Assembly: GCA_910588635.1 (NCBI GenBank)
Contig: CAJUPW010000009.1
Coordinates: forward strand, 1 to 25,348
Direction of reading: 5' to 3'
Length of the DNA: 25,348 bases
Source: an uncultured Oscillospiraceae bacterium
GTDB lineage: Bacteria; Bacillota; Clostridia; Oscillospirales; Oscillospiraceae
The position numbers and the translations under genes were made by a program. The first letter of the stretch is position 1. The number at the start of each line of letters is the position of its first letter. Below the pieces are notes generated by a model. That model saw only the letters and a list, made by a program, of their open reading frames with translations, had not been told where the DNA came from and ran no database searches. Shown one piece after another: positions 16,007-22,982 of this stretch.

Positions 16007-17011
16007 TTAATGTTCGCACCGGGGGAGGGTCAGCTCGTCCATAGCGGCGGCCAGCCTGCGCCGGTAGGCGCACACGGCCTGCCTGGGCCCAATCAGGGTG
16101 ACGCTGCCGTCCAGTCCCAGCAGCCAGCCGAAGAACTGGGGACTCATGACCACGGGCAAGGTGACGGTGAAGTGCTCCTCCCCGTCGGGCACCAGAATCA
16201 CGTCCTGACCGAAACGGTCCCAGACCAGGCTGGCCTTGTCCCGCCTGCCCCGGAGGGTAACCTTCATCTCCTGCCCGGAGTACATGCCGAAGTGCTTCTG
16301 GCCGTACTCGGCCAGCTGGAAGCCGGGATACTGCTCCTTCCCCTCCCGGTCCAGGCCGGTGACCACGATCTCGGTCATCTTGTCCACCCGGTAGTGGCGC
16401 AGCTCCCGGTGGGCGTGGTCAAAGGCCACCAGGTAGTAGTTCTCACTGTTCCAGATCAGGCCATAGGGAGAGACCACATACCGCTTCCCCTCCTGGCGGA
16501 ACACCTTGTTCCGGGCGATGTCGTAGTCGAAGTATTTAAAGGTGATGGCCTTCTGCCCGGCGATGGCGGTGTGGAGCTTGTCCACGTTGTAGTAAATGCT
16601 CTCGTTCATCACCTTGATGCGGCCGGCGACATAGACCTGCCGCTGGAGCTGCCCCGCCTGGTGGACGCTGGCCAGCCCCTCCAGCTTGCGCAGGAGGGCG
16701 TCGCTCTTCTTCTGGGTGATGAAGCGGGAGGACTGCACCGCGTCCATGAGCAGCTTTACCTCGGGCAGCTCGAAGTCCCGGCCGCCAATGAACCAGCCGG
16801 GGGACTTGCCCTTCCGGGACTGAACGTCCAGCCCGAACAGGCGCAGCGCATCCAGATCGTCGTATATGCTTTTGCGCTCGGCCTTGACATCCTGCCGGGC
16901 CAGCCCCTCGATGATCTGGGGCACAGTGAGAGGGTGGTCCTCGTCGGTCTGGCGCAGGAGCATCCGGGCCAGATGGAGCAGCTTGGTCTTTTGATTGGAG
17001 CTTTTTGACAT
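16007..17011 (-). CDS. WYL-domain transcriptional regulator
   Basis: A 334-residue regulator. An N-terminal winged helix-turn-helix (about 8-75) contains LTVPQIIEGL and the recognition segment RKSIYDDLDALRLFGLDV. A linker and the WYL ligand-binding domain follow, with core SPYGLIWNSENYYLVAFD (181-198) and HYRVDKM (206-212). The name-giving W-Y-L triad reads YYL here. A WCX-type C-terminal extension ends the protein. WYL regulators sense nucleotide or nucleic-acid-like ligands and control diverse genes, including defence genes, but no defence gene is adjacent. The ATG at 17011 follows AAAGGAGG. A perfect palindrome lies about 40 bases upstream in its promoter, suggesting self-regulation. Confidence 0.93.
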   Translation of the reverse strand: MSKSSNQKTKLLHLARMLLRQTDEDHPLTVPQIIEGLARQDVKAERKSIYDDLDALRLFGLDVQSRKGKSPGWFIGGRDFELPEVKLLMDAVQSSRFITQKKSDALLRKLEGLASVHQAGQLQRQVYVAGRIKVMNESIYYNVDKLHTAIAGQKAITFKYFDYDIARNKVFRQEGKRYVVSPYGLIWNSENYYLVAFDHAHRELRHYRVDKMTEIVVTGLDREGKEQYPGFQLAEYGQKHFGMYSGQEMKVTLRGRRDKASLVWDRFGQDVILVPDGEEHFTVTLPVVMSPQFFGWLLGLDGSVTLIGPRQAVCAYRRRLAAAMDELTLPRCEH

Positions 17012-17044
17012 AAACGTTATCCTCCTTTCCGGGTTTCACGCCCC

Positions 17045-17077
17045 AGTGTAGCGGACAAGCTGTCCGATAAAACGGAC
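17045..17077 (-). promoter_or_regulatory. Candidate WYL-gene promoter with palindromic operator
   Basis: CGGACA-AGC-TGTCCG (17052-17066) is a perfect 6+6 bp palindrome, and a third half-site CGGAC follows at 17073-17077. On the minus strand it sits just before TACACT (17050-17045), a possible -10, and would fill the -35/-10 spacer. The -35 is weak (GTTTTA at 17073-17068). Confidence 0.5.
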
Positions 17078-17079
17078 TT

Positions 17080-17298
17080 TCATGTCTCCGGCCCAATGAA
17101 AACGAATCTGGGCCCGGAGTACCCCTCCCGTTCCACCCGCTCCTCCCACATGGCGGCGGGGCGGACCCACAGACCCCCCTCGCCGTAGAGAGCCCGATAG
17201 ACCACCATGGGCTCCAGGGTCTCCGAGTGGGAGGCCACCCCCAGAACCTCATATTCCTTTCCCTTAAAGTGGCGGTACCGGCCCAGTCTGATGTCCAT
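17080..17298 (-). CDS. DUF1653-family small protein
   Basis: A 72-residue protein that is a clean match to the DUF1653 pattern: GRYRHFKGKEYEVLGVA, HSETLEPMVVYRALYG and GGLWVRPAAMW. Such proteins are small, beta-rich and soluble, and are often annotated as uncharacterised. No function is established to my knowledge. The ATG at 17298 follows AGAGGAG at 8 bases, and the length equals the family norm. It is transcribed from a good extended -10 promoter, divergent from the nucleotidyltransferase gene, and precedes the WYL regulator in the same direction (68 bases apart). Confidence 0.9.
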   Translation of the reverse strand: MDIRLGRYRHFKGKEYEVLGVASHSETLEPMVVYRALYGEGGLWVRPAAMWEERVEREGYSGPRFVFIGPET

Positions 17299-17325
17299 AT
17301 GGAAGCTCCTCTCCGTTTTTTCGCC

Positions 17326-17354
17326 ATTATACCATATATTGTTTTTGGGAACAA
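17326..17354 (-). promoter_or_regulatory. Promoter of the DUF1653 gene
   Basis: On the minus strand TTGTTC (17354-17349), 17 bp, TATAAT (17331-17326) with an extended TGG. It lies back to back with the promoter for the plus-strand gene at 17407. Confidence 0.7.
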
Positions 17355-17355
17355 G

Positions 17356-17383
17356 TTTGAAACGCCGGGTGATAAGCCATACT
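17356..17383 (+). promoter_or_regulatory. Promoter of the nucleotidyltransferase-mutase gene
   Basis: TTTGAA (17356-17361), 16 bp, CATACT (17378-17383). The predicted transcript begins only about 15 bases before the ATG at 17407, giving a very short leader. The bases from the -10 onward resemble those of the Nudix promoter at 22379. Confidence 0.45.
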
Positions 17384-17406
17384 AACCGTCACTGAACGAT
17401 GGAAGG

Positions 17407-19776
17407 ATGGCGAAGCGTTTGAAGGCTGTCATTATGGCGGGCGGGGAGGGCACCCGTCTGCGGCCCCTGTCTCTGGGCAGTCCCAAGCCCATGACCCCGC
17501 TGCTGGGCCGGCCGGTGATGGAGCACATCATCAACCTCTTGAAGTCCCACGGGATCACAGAGATATGTGTCACGCTGTGCTACAAGCCCCAGGCCGTGAT
17601 GGACTATTTCGGCGGCGGCGGGCGGCTGGGCGTCCGGCTGACCTGGTTCACCGAGGACGAGCCCCTTGGGACGGCGGGCAGTGTGAAGAACTGCATGGAT
17701 CAGCTGGGGGGCGGAGACTTTCTGGTCATCAGCGGGGACTGTGTCTGCGACCTGGACCTGACCGCCCTGATCCGGTTCCACCGGGAGCGGAAGGCGGCGG
17801 CCACCCTGGGGCTGTACCACCATAAGACCCCGCTGGAGTACGGCCTGGTCCTCACCGGCCAGGACGGCAGGGTGGAGCGGTTTGTGGAGAAGCCGGGCTG
17901 GGGCCAGGTGTTCACCGACCAGATCAACACCGGCATCTATGTCCTCTCCGCCGCCGCCATGGATCGGGCGCCCCAGGGAGAGGTATTCGACTTCGGCAAG
18001 GACCTGTTTCCCGCTCTGCTCAGGGAGGGCGAGCCCCTCTACGGCCTGCCCCTGGAGGGCTACTGGCGGGACATGGGGGACTGCAAGGCCTATCTGGACT
18101 GCGTCTGCGACGCGCTGTCCGGCAAGGTGCGCCTGGAAATGGGCCTGCCCCGGCGCCAGGCAGGGGTCTGGTCGGCCCGGCCTCTCCCCGAGGGAATGAA
18201 CCTGGTGCCCCCTTGCTGGATCGGCGAGGGAGTGGAGCTGGGGACCGGCTGCCTTATCGGCCCCCACACCGTGCTGGATCGGGGGGCCTCCGTGGGGGAG
18301 CGGGCCATGGTCCAGCGCTCGGTGCTGCTGGAAAACGCGGCGGCGGGCTCCCGCACCACCCTGTATGGGGCCATCCTGTGCAGGGACGCCTCCGCCCGGA
18401 AAGGAGTTGTCCTCAACGAGGGGGCGGTCCTGGGGGAGAACGCCCTGGCCGAGGAGGAGTCCATCCTGCTGGAGCGGGTAAAGCTCTGGCCCGGCCAGAC
18501 CGCTCCCGCAGGCTGCCGTCTGGCCCGGTCTGTCACCAGCGGAAACCAGAAGGGGGCGCTGCGCTTTGGTGACAGCGGGGTCATCCAGGGCGTGCTGGGG
18601 GAGGACCTGGGTCCGGAGGCTCTGCTCACCCTGGGCAGCATCCTGGGGAAGGAAGGCGCCGTGGGCCTGGGCTGCTCCCCCACCCCCGGAGCCGGCATGC
18701 TGGCCCGGGCGGCGGCGGCCGGCGCGGCCGCCGCCGGGGGCGAGGTACTCATTCATGCCCTGGGCAGCCCTGTCCAGGGGGCGGGAGCCGCCATGATTCA
18801 TCAGATTCCCGCCTCCCTCTTCGTGGAGGAGAGCGGCGGGACAGTTTATCTTCATTTCTTTGACAAGGACGGCCTGCCTCTAGGCCGGGCCCGGGAGCGG
18901 AAGCTGGAGCAGTCCCTCCTCCAGGGGGAGCTGCGCCGGGTTCGAGGAGCCCAGGTGGGCCGGATCAGACAGCTTGAGCTGACCCAGGAGGAGTGGGCCG
19001 GGCGGACTGTAGAGCATGCGAAGCTCCACAGGCCGGCTCTGCGGCGGCTCACTGCGGCGGTGGGAGAGGACACCCCCGAGGACCAAGCCCTCCGGCGGGC
19101 CCTGTCCGCTCTGGGCTGTAAGCTGGAGAAGGAGTGGCGCCCCGGAATCATAGCCTTCCGCGCCGGACACGGGGGCTTTACCCTCACGGCCCAGGATGAG
19201 CGGGGAACAGTGCTGGACGGGGGACAGCTCCTGACGCTGCTGGCCCTCATTGAGATGGAAAACGGCGGGGGCAAGGTAGCCGTTCCCGCCGGAGCCAGCG
19301 CGGCGGTGGAGCTGGTGGCCGCCGGCTATGGGGGCGCCGTCCTGCGGCTGGACCGGGACGGGGACCAGGCCCGGGAATTGTACGCCGCCCAGCCCTGGCT
19401 GCGTCAGGCCCCCGCCGCCGCCGTGCGCATCTGCTCCCGGATGGCCGTCTCAGGCCAGAAGCTGGAGGCGCTGGCGGCCAAGGCCCCCCGGTTTTCCGCC
19501 TGGCGGCGGGAGGTGTCCCTGGCCTCCGACCGGGGCAAGGTGATGCAGGCCCTGGCCCGGGAGCATGCCCGCACTCCCACCGGGGAGGGCCTGCGGATGC
19601 GCACCGGGAACGGCTGGGTCTACCTCACCCCCATGGCCCGGCGCTCCGCTCTGCGCATCGTGGCCGAGGGCCCCGACCTGGAGCTGGCCGCCGAGCTGTG
19701 CGACTTCTACGCCGGGCGGGCGGCCGAGATTGACCGGACAATTTCTGAGCAATGTGCCCAAGAAGAGGACAAATAG
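17407..19776 (+). CDS. NDP-sugar pyrophosphorylase fused to a degenerate phosphohexomutase domain
   Basis: A 789-residue fusion. Residues 1-240 are a nucleotidyltransferase with AGGEGTRLRPLS and PKPMTPLLGRP (11-36), then GDCVCDLDL, FVEKPGWG and NTGIYVL, as in mannose-1-P guanylyltransferase or glucose-1-P uridylyltransferase enzymes. Residues about 250-370 form hexapeptide left-handed helix turns (LGTGCLIGPHTVL, LGENALAEEESIL). Residues about 383-785 align with phosphoglucomutase/phosphomannomutase. In that part the serine loop TASHNP, the GRDTR segment and the metal loop DGDxDR are not recognisable; the corresponding regions read VEESGGTVYLHFF and FTLTAQDERGTVLDG. The mutase half is therefore probably not a mutase. 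Start ATG 17407 has GGAAGG directly before it, an unusually short spacing. Confidence 0.85.
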   Translation: MAKRLKAVIMAGGEGTRLRPLSLGSPKPMTPLLGRPVMEHIINLLKSHGITEICVTLCYKPQAVMDYFGGGGRLGVRLTWFTEDEPLGTAGSVKNCMDQLGGGDFLVISGDCVCDLDLTALIRFHRERKAAATLGLYHHKTPLEYGLVLTGQDGRVERFVEKPGWGQVFTDQINTGIYVLSAAAMDRAPQGEVFDFGKDLFPALLREGEPLYGLPLEGYWRDMGDCKAYLDCVCDALSGKVRLEMGLPRRQAGVWSARPLPEGMNLVPPCWIGEGVELGTGCLIGPHTVLDRGASVGERAMVQRSVLLENAAAGSRTTLYGAILCRDASARKGVVLNEGAVLGENALAEEESILLERVKLWPGQTAPAGCRLARSVTSGNQKGALRFGDSGVIQGVLGEDLGPEALLTLGSILGKEGAVGLGCSPTPGAGMLARAAAAGAAAAGGEVLIHALGSPVQGAGAAMIHQIPASLFVEESGGTVYLHFFDKDGLPLGRARERKLEQSLLQGELRRVRGAQVGRIRQLELTQEEWAGRTVEHAKLHRPALRRLTAAVGEDTPEDQALRRALSALGCKLEKEWRPGIIAFRAGHGGFTLTAQDERGTVLDGGQLLTLLALIEMENGGGKVAVPAGASAAVELVAAGYGGAVLRLDRDGDQARELYAAQPWLRQAPAAAVRICSRMAVSGQKLEALAAKAPRFSAWRREVSLASDRGKVMQALAREHARTPTGEGLRMRTGNGWVYLTPMARRSALRIVAEGPDLELAAELCDFYAGRAAEIDRTISEQCAQEEDK

Positions 19777-19805
19777 CGGTATGATTGTTCTTCTGAAACG
19801 CATAG

Positions 19806-19834
19806 TTTACTTTTCAGGGAAAGTGTGGTAAACT
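19806..19834 (+). promoter_or_regulatory. Promoter of rnj
   Basis: TTTACT (19806-19811), 17 bp, TAAACT (19829-19834) with an extended TGG. The two hexamer regions are also an inverted repeat (AGTTTAC/GTAAACT). The start would be near 19841, leaving a leader of about 280 nt before the RNase J gene. Confidence 0.65.
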
Positions 19835-19840
19835 ATAAAG

Positions 19841-20118
19841 GCCGATTTTTGATTTAAACGCCAAGCGGGCGAGACATGCTCCCGCCCCGGCGTCTAAATA
19901 TATTCCGCAAGGCCAGAACCGTAGGACAGGCGGGAACGGACCGCGGAGACTTAAGACAGAAAACCCATCGGGAGGCGAAAGGACCGCCTTCCCCACCGGC
20001 GAGGCAGGGCCGGCCAGGGGAGCGGTCCTTCGTCTGGTCGCTGTGCCGTGGGGCACGGCGGATTTCCTGCGGGTATTTCTGTCAGAGTACATCATTTTTA
20101 CGACAAAAAGGAGTTATT
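19841..20118 (+). ncRNA. Long structured 5' leader of RNase J, candidate cis-regulatory RNA
   Basis: GC-rich, non-coding and rich in possible pairs. Hairpin 1 has AACGCC...GGCGTC with inner GCGGG/CCCGC (19857-19895). A closing stem pairs GGCCAGA (19911-19917) with TCTGGTC (20033-20039). Inside it GGACCGC (19938-19944) pairs with GCGGTCC (20022-20028), enclosing hairpin A (GGGAGGCG 19970-19977 with CGCCTTCCC 19985-19993) and hairpin B (CCGGC 19996-20000 with GCCGG 20009-20013). A last hairpin is GCCGTG-GGG-CACGGC (20045-20059). A second GGACCGC at 19981-19987 could replace the first as partner of 20022-20028, which would break hairpin A. I know no riboswitch with this layout. Confidence 0.5.
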
Positions 20119-21777
20119 ATGGCAGAAAAACTGAAAATCATTTCCCTTGGCGGTCTCAATGAGATTGGCAAGAACCTCACCGTCTACGAGTATGGCGGCG
20201 ATATCATTGTAGTGGACTGCGGTATGGGCTTTCCGGACGATGACATGTACGGCATCGACGTGGTCATCCCCGACGTGAGCTACCTTATCAAGAACCAGAA
20301 CAAAATCCGGGGCATTTTCATCACTCACGGCCATGAGGACCACATCGGGGCTCTGCCCTACGTCCTGCGGTCCATCAACGCCCCCATCTATGCCACCCGT
20401 ATGTCGGCGGGCCTCATCAAGCTGAAGCTGGAGGAGCACCGCCTGCTGGACCGGACCAAGCTCATCACCTGCGAGGCCGGACAGCTTGTCAAGGCGGGAA
20501 AATTTACCGTGGAGTTCATCCATGTAAACCACTCCATCGCCGACGCGGTTGCCTTCGCCATCAAGTGCCCGGTGGGCACCTGCGTCCACACCGGAGACTT
20601 CAAGATCGACGCCACCCCCATCCAGGGGGGCATGATGGACCTGGCCCGGCTGGGCGAGCTGGGCAAGGAGGGAGTCCTGGCTCTGCTGGCCGACTCCACC
20701 AACGTGGAGCGCCCCGGCTACACCCGGTCCGAGCGCAGCGTGGGCTCCTCCTTCGACGCCCTGTTCCGGGGCTGTGAGGAGCGGATTATCGTCACCACCT
20801 TCGCCTCCAACGTGGACCGCATCCAGCAGATCATCGACGTGGCCGCCCGGTACGGACGAAAGGTGGCCGTTACCGGCCGCTCCATGGAGAATGTGATGAA
20901 GGTGTCCACCGAACTGGGCTACATGAATGTCCCGGACGGCATCCTTATGGACTTAAACCACATCAAATCCCTGCCCAAGCACAAGGTGTGCATCGTCACC
21001 ACCGGCAGCCAGGGCGAGACCATGTCCGCTCTCACCCGGATGGCCTTCAACACCCACCGGCAGGTGGACCTGCTCCCCGGCGACCGGGTCATCATTTCCG
21101 CCTCCGCCATCCCCGGCAACGAAAACGCCATCGGCAGCGTGGTCAACGAGTTGTACCGCAAGGGCGTGGAGGTCATGAACGAGGGAAATATGCCCCTCCA
21201 TGTCTCAGGACATGCCTGTCAGGAGGAGCTGAAGATCGTTCACGCCCTGGTGAAGCCCAAGTTCTTCGTCCCTGTCCACGGGGAACAGCGGATGCTCCAG
21301 ATTCACGGCAAGCTGGCCCGGGAGATGGGCATGGACCCCAATCACATCCTCATCAGCGACATTGGCCGGGTGATGGAGTTTACTCCCAACTCCGCCAAGC
21401 TCACTGGTACCGTCACCGCCGGGCAGGTCTTTGTGGACGGCTACGGCGTGGGCGATGTGGGCAGCGTGGTGCTCCGGGACCGGAAGCATCTGGCCGAGGA
21501 CGGCATGATCGTGGTGGCCCTGTCCATGTCCGGCGAGGACGGCGCTCTGGTGTCCGGCCCGGACATCATCACCCGCGGCTTTGTCTATGTGAAGGAGTCC
21601 GAGGGCCTCCTCGAGGAGCTGCGCCAAGTGGCGCTGGAGGCCCTGCAGCATGTGGATATGCGATACTCTACCGACTGGTCGGCTATCAAGGGAGCCGTCA
21701 AGGGCGATCTGTCCGGCTACCTGTATAAAAAGACCAAGCGTTCCCCCATGATCCTGCCTGTTATCATGGAGGTCTGA
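20119..21777 (+). CDS. rnj: Ribonuclease J
   Basis: A 552-residue metallo-beta-lactamase/beta-CASP nuclease, the 5'-3' exo- and endoribonuclease central to mRNA decay and rRNA maturation in Firmicutes. Motifs: GGLNEIGKN (11-19), the zinc motif HGHEDHIGA (70-78), NHSIADAVAFAI, HTGDFKID, LADSTNVERPG, the beta-CASP TTGSQGE and the late PVHGEQRML. The C-terminal domain is intact and the length is normal. The frame is open from 19876 upstream, but that stretch is a structured leader. ATG 20119 is preceded by AAAGGAG and yields the family N-terminus MAEKLKIISLGG. The long leader hints at post-transcriptional control, perhaps by RNase J itself. Confidence 0.97.
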   Translation: MAEKLKIISLGGLNEIGKNLTVYEYGGDIIVVDCGMGFPDDDMYGIDVVIPDVSYLIKNQNKIRGIFITHGHEDHIGALPYVLRSINAPIYATRMSAGLIKLKLEEHRLLDRTKLITCEAGQLVKAGKFTVEFIHVNHSIADAVAFAIKCPVGTCVHTGDFKIDATPIQGGMMDLARLGELGKEGVLALLADSTNVERPGYTRSERSVGSSFDALFRGCEERIIVTTFASNVDRIQQIIDVAARYGRKVAVTGRSMENVMKVSTELGYMNVPDGILMDLNHIKSLPKHKVCIVTTGSQGETMSALTRMAFNTHRQVDLLPGDRVIISASAIPGNENAIGSVVNELYRKGVEVMNEGNMPLHVSGHACQEELKIVHALVKPKFFVPVHGEQRMLQIHGKLAREMGMDPNHILISDIGRVMEFTPNSAKLTGTVTAGQVFVDGYGVGDVGSVVLRDRKHLAEDGMIVVALSMSGEDGALVSGPDIITRGFVYVKESEGLLEELRQVALEALQHVDMRYSTDWSAIKGAVKGDLSGYLYKKTKRSPMILPVIMEV

Positions 21778-21786
21778 CCGCACAAA

Positions 21787-21820
21787 AAGCGGGAATCCCC
21801 ATGCTCAGGGATTCCCGCTT
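21787..21820 (+). terminator. Hairpin after rnj (first of two)
   Basis: AAGCGGGAATCCC (21787-21799) and GGGATTCCCGCTT (21808-21820) form a perfect 13-bp stem with an 8-nt loop, 10 bases after the rnj stop. AAAAA precedes it, but only TT ends it, so on the plus strand it is a weak terminator by itself; the minus strand has the better T tract. Confidence 0.75.
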
Positions 21821-21867
21821 CAGCCTGTCAAAAAGCCTCGCTGCCGGCGAGGCTTTTTGACAGGCTG
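21821..21867. terminator. Second hairpin after rnj: 21-bp perfect inverted repeat, bidirectional terminator
   Basis: It starts immediately after the first hairpin. The 21-base arm beginning CAGCCTGTCA (21821-21841) is repeated exactly inverted at 21847-21867 with a TGCCG loop. The inner GCCTCGC/GCGAGGC stem followed by TTTTTG works as a terminator in either direction, and it lies between converging genes. The extra outer 9 bp are not needed for termination. Confidence 0.85.
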
Positions 21868-21889
21868 CTGTCTTTGAGCTGTCGTATGG

Positions 21890-22252
21890 TTACATAGAAA
21901 CAGACTCCACTCCGATTTTGACGTCCGGGTTTTTGGCTGCGATACGGTCCAGACAGCGCCGGCCCGTCTCCTTGTCGATCACCTGACCCCGGCGCTCCCG
22001 GCCGTCGGCGCAGGCCATTACCAGAAAGAACTGGTCGAGGTTGACGGTGGCGCAGCACATCCGGGCCCTGACCTCCTCCTGGCGCAGCCAGGCCCTGACG
22101 ATCTGGCCGTAAGGGAGGTAGGAGGTCCCCGATAATTTGCGGAAGTAGAGGCACTGTTCCCCCAGATGCACCTTGCCCATGTTTTGCGCTTTGGCGTAAT
22201 CCGGCTCCAATATGCCGGCGGGCAGCGCGGAAATTTCGGGCTTGAATTTCAT
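21890..22252 (-). CDS. Small PH-like protein of unknown function
   Basis: A 120-residue soluble protein. The frame stays open far upstream over the antisense of other genes, but ATG 22252 is preceded by AGGAGG at 8 bases and gives a compact protein starting MKFKPEISALPAG. It has GEQCLYFRKL, YLPYGQIVRAWLR, then NLDQFFLVMACADG and a closing amphipathic helix RRCLDRIAAKNPDVKI. This order of strands and a final helix resembles bacterial PH-like domains, and also the cytosolic part of the protein at 9036-9530. There is no membrane segment or catalytic motif. It converges with rnj and is divergent from the Nudix gene. Confidence 0.7.
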   Translation of the reverse strand: MKFKPEISALPAGILEPDYAKAQNMGKVHLGEQCLYFRKLSGTSYLPYGQIVRAWLRQEEVRARMCCATVNLDQFFLVMACADGRERRGQVIDKETGRRCLDRIAAKNPDVKIGVESVSM

Positions 22253-22355
22253 GACGGCGGCCTCCTGAAGGGCAGGCTCCGGGCCTTGAGGGCCGGGCAA
22301 AAACATTATAGCCTGTTTTTCCCGCCGCCGCAAGGGTTTTCCGCAAAATCCGGTC

Positions 22356-22384
22356 TTTACCCGCCCTCCTGTTTGTGATATACT
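22356..22384 (+). promoter_or_regulatory. Promoter of the Nudix-two-component operon
   Basis: TTTACC (22356-22361), 17 bp, TATACT (22379-22384) with extended TGA. The predicted start is about 33 bases before the Nudix ATG. Confidence 0.65.
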
Positions 22385-22423
22385 AACTGTAACTGAGCGA
22401 AAATTCCGCAAGGAGGAGCAGCT

Positions 22424-22966
22424 ATGGATCTGACAGAAAAAACGGTGAACAGCCAGACAATTTTCGAGGGAAAGATCATCAAGGTGACTCTGGATCAGGC
22501 CCGTCTCCCGGACGGCTCTCTGGCCTCCCGGGAGGTGGTGTACCATCCCGGCGGGGTGGCGGTGCTGGCTCTGGACGCCGACAGCACGGTTTATCTGGTG
22601 AAGCAGTTCCGCTATCCCATTCGGCAGCAGCTGCTGGAGCTGCCCGCCGGCAAGCTGGACCACGGCGCGGAGGAGGACGTGCTCCTGGGGGCCAAGCGGG
22701 AGCTGAGCGAGGAGACCGGCCTGGAGGCGTCGGAGTGGACCTACCTGGGCCACATCCTGGCCTCCCCAGGCTTCTGCGACGAGGCGCTGCACATGTATCT
22801 GGCCCGGGGTCTGACCCGGAAACCGCAGCACCTGGACGAGGACGAGTTCCTGGACGTGGTGACCATGCCCTTCGACAAGCTGGTGGAACAGGTGATGGAC
22901 GGCTCCATCACCGACGGCAAGACAGTGTCCACCACCTTGAAGGTAAAGGTCCTGCTGGGCCTGTGA
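22424..22966 (+). CDS. Nudix hydrolase, ADP-ribose pyrophosphatase type
   Basis: A 180-residue Nudix protein of the NudF/ADP-ribose pyrophosphatase group, which cleaves ADP-ribose to AMP and ribose-5-phosphate. It shows the typical VYLVKQFRYPIRQQLLELPAG segment (57-76) and the Nudix helix KRELSEETGL (91-100) with REXXEE catalytic glutamates. LASPGFCDEALHMYLARGL follows, as in this group. The interval between Gly76 and Arg92 is two residues longer than the standard Nudix box. The ATG follows AAGGAGGAG. The response-regulator gene begins 16 bases downstream, so it leads a three-gene operon; a signalling connection is not obvious. Confidence 0.93.
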   Translation: MDLTEKTVNSQTIFEGKIIKVTLDQARLPDGSLASREVVYHPGGVAVLALDADSTVYLVKQFRYPIRQQLLELPAGKLDHGAEEDVLLGAKRELSEETGLEASEWTYLGHILASPGFCDEALHMYLARGLTRKPQHLDEDEFLDVVTMPFDKLVEQVMDGSITDGKTVSTTLKVKVLLGL

Positions 22967-22982
22967 GAGAATAGGAGGACTT

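Noticed and set aside
19876..20118. 81-codon N-terminal extension of RNase J
   Set aside because: Sequence is Arg/Gly/Pro-rich, coincides with a structured leader, and the ATG at 20119 has a ribosome site and the family N-terminus.
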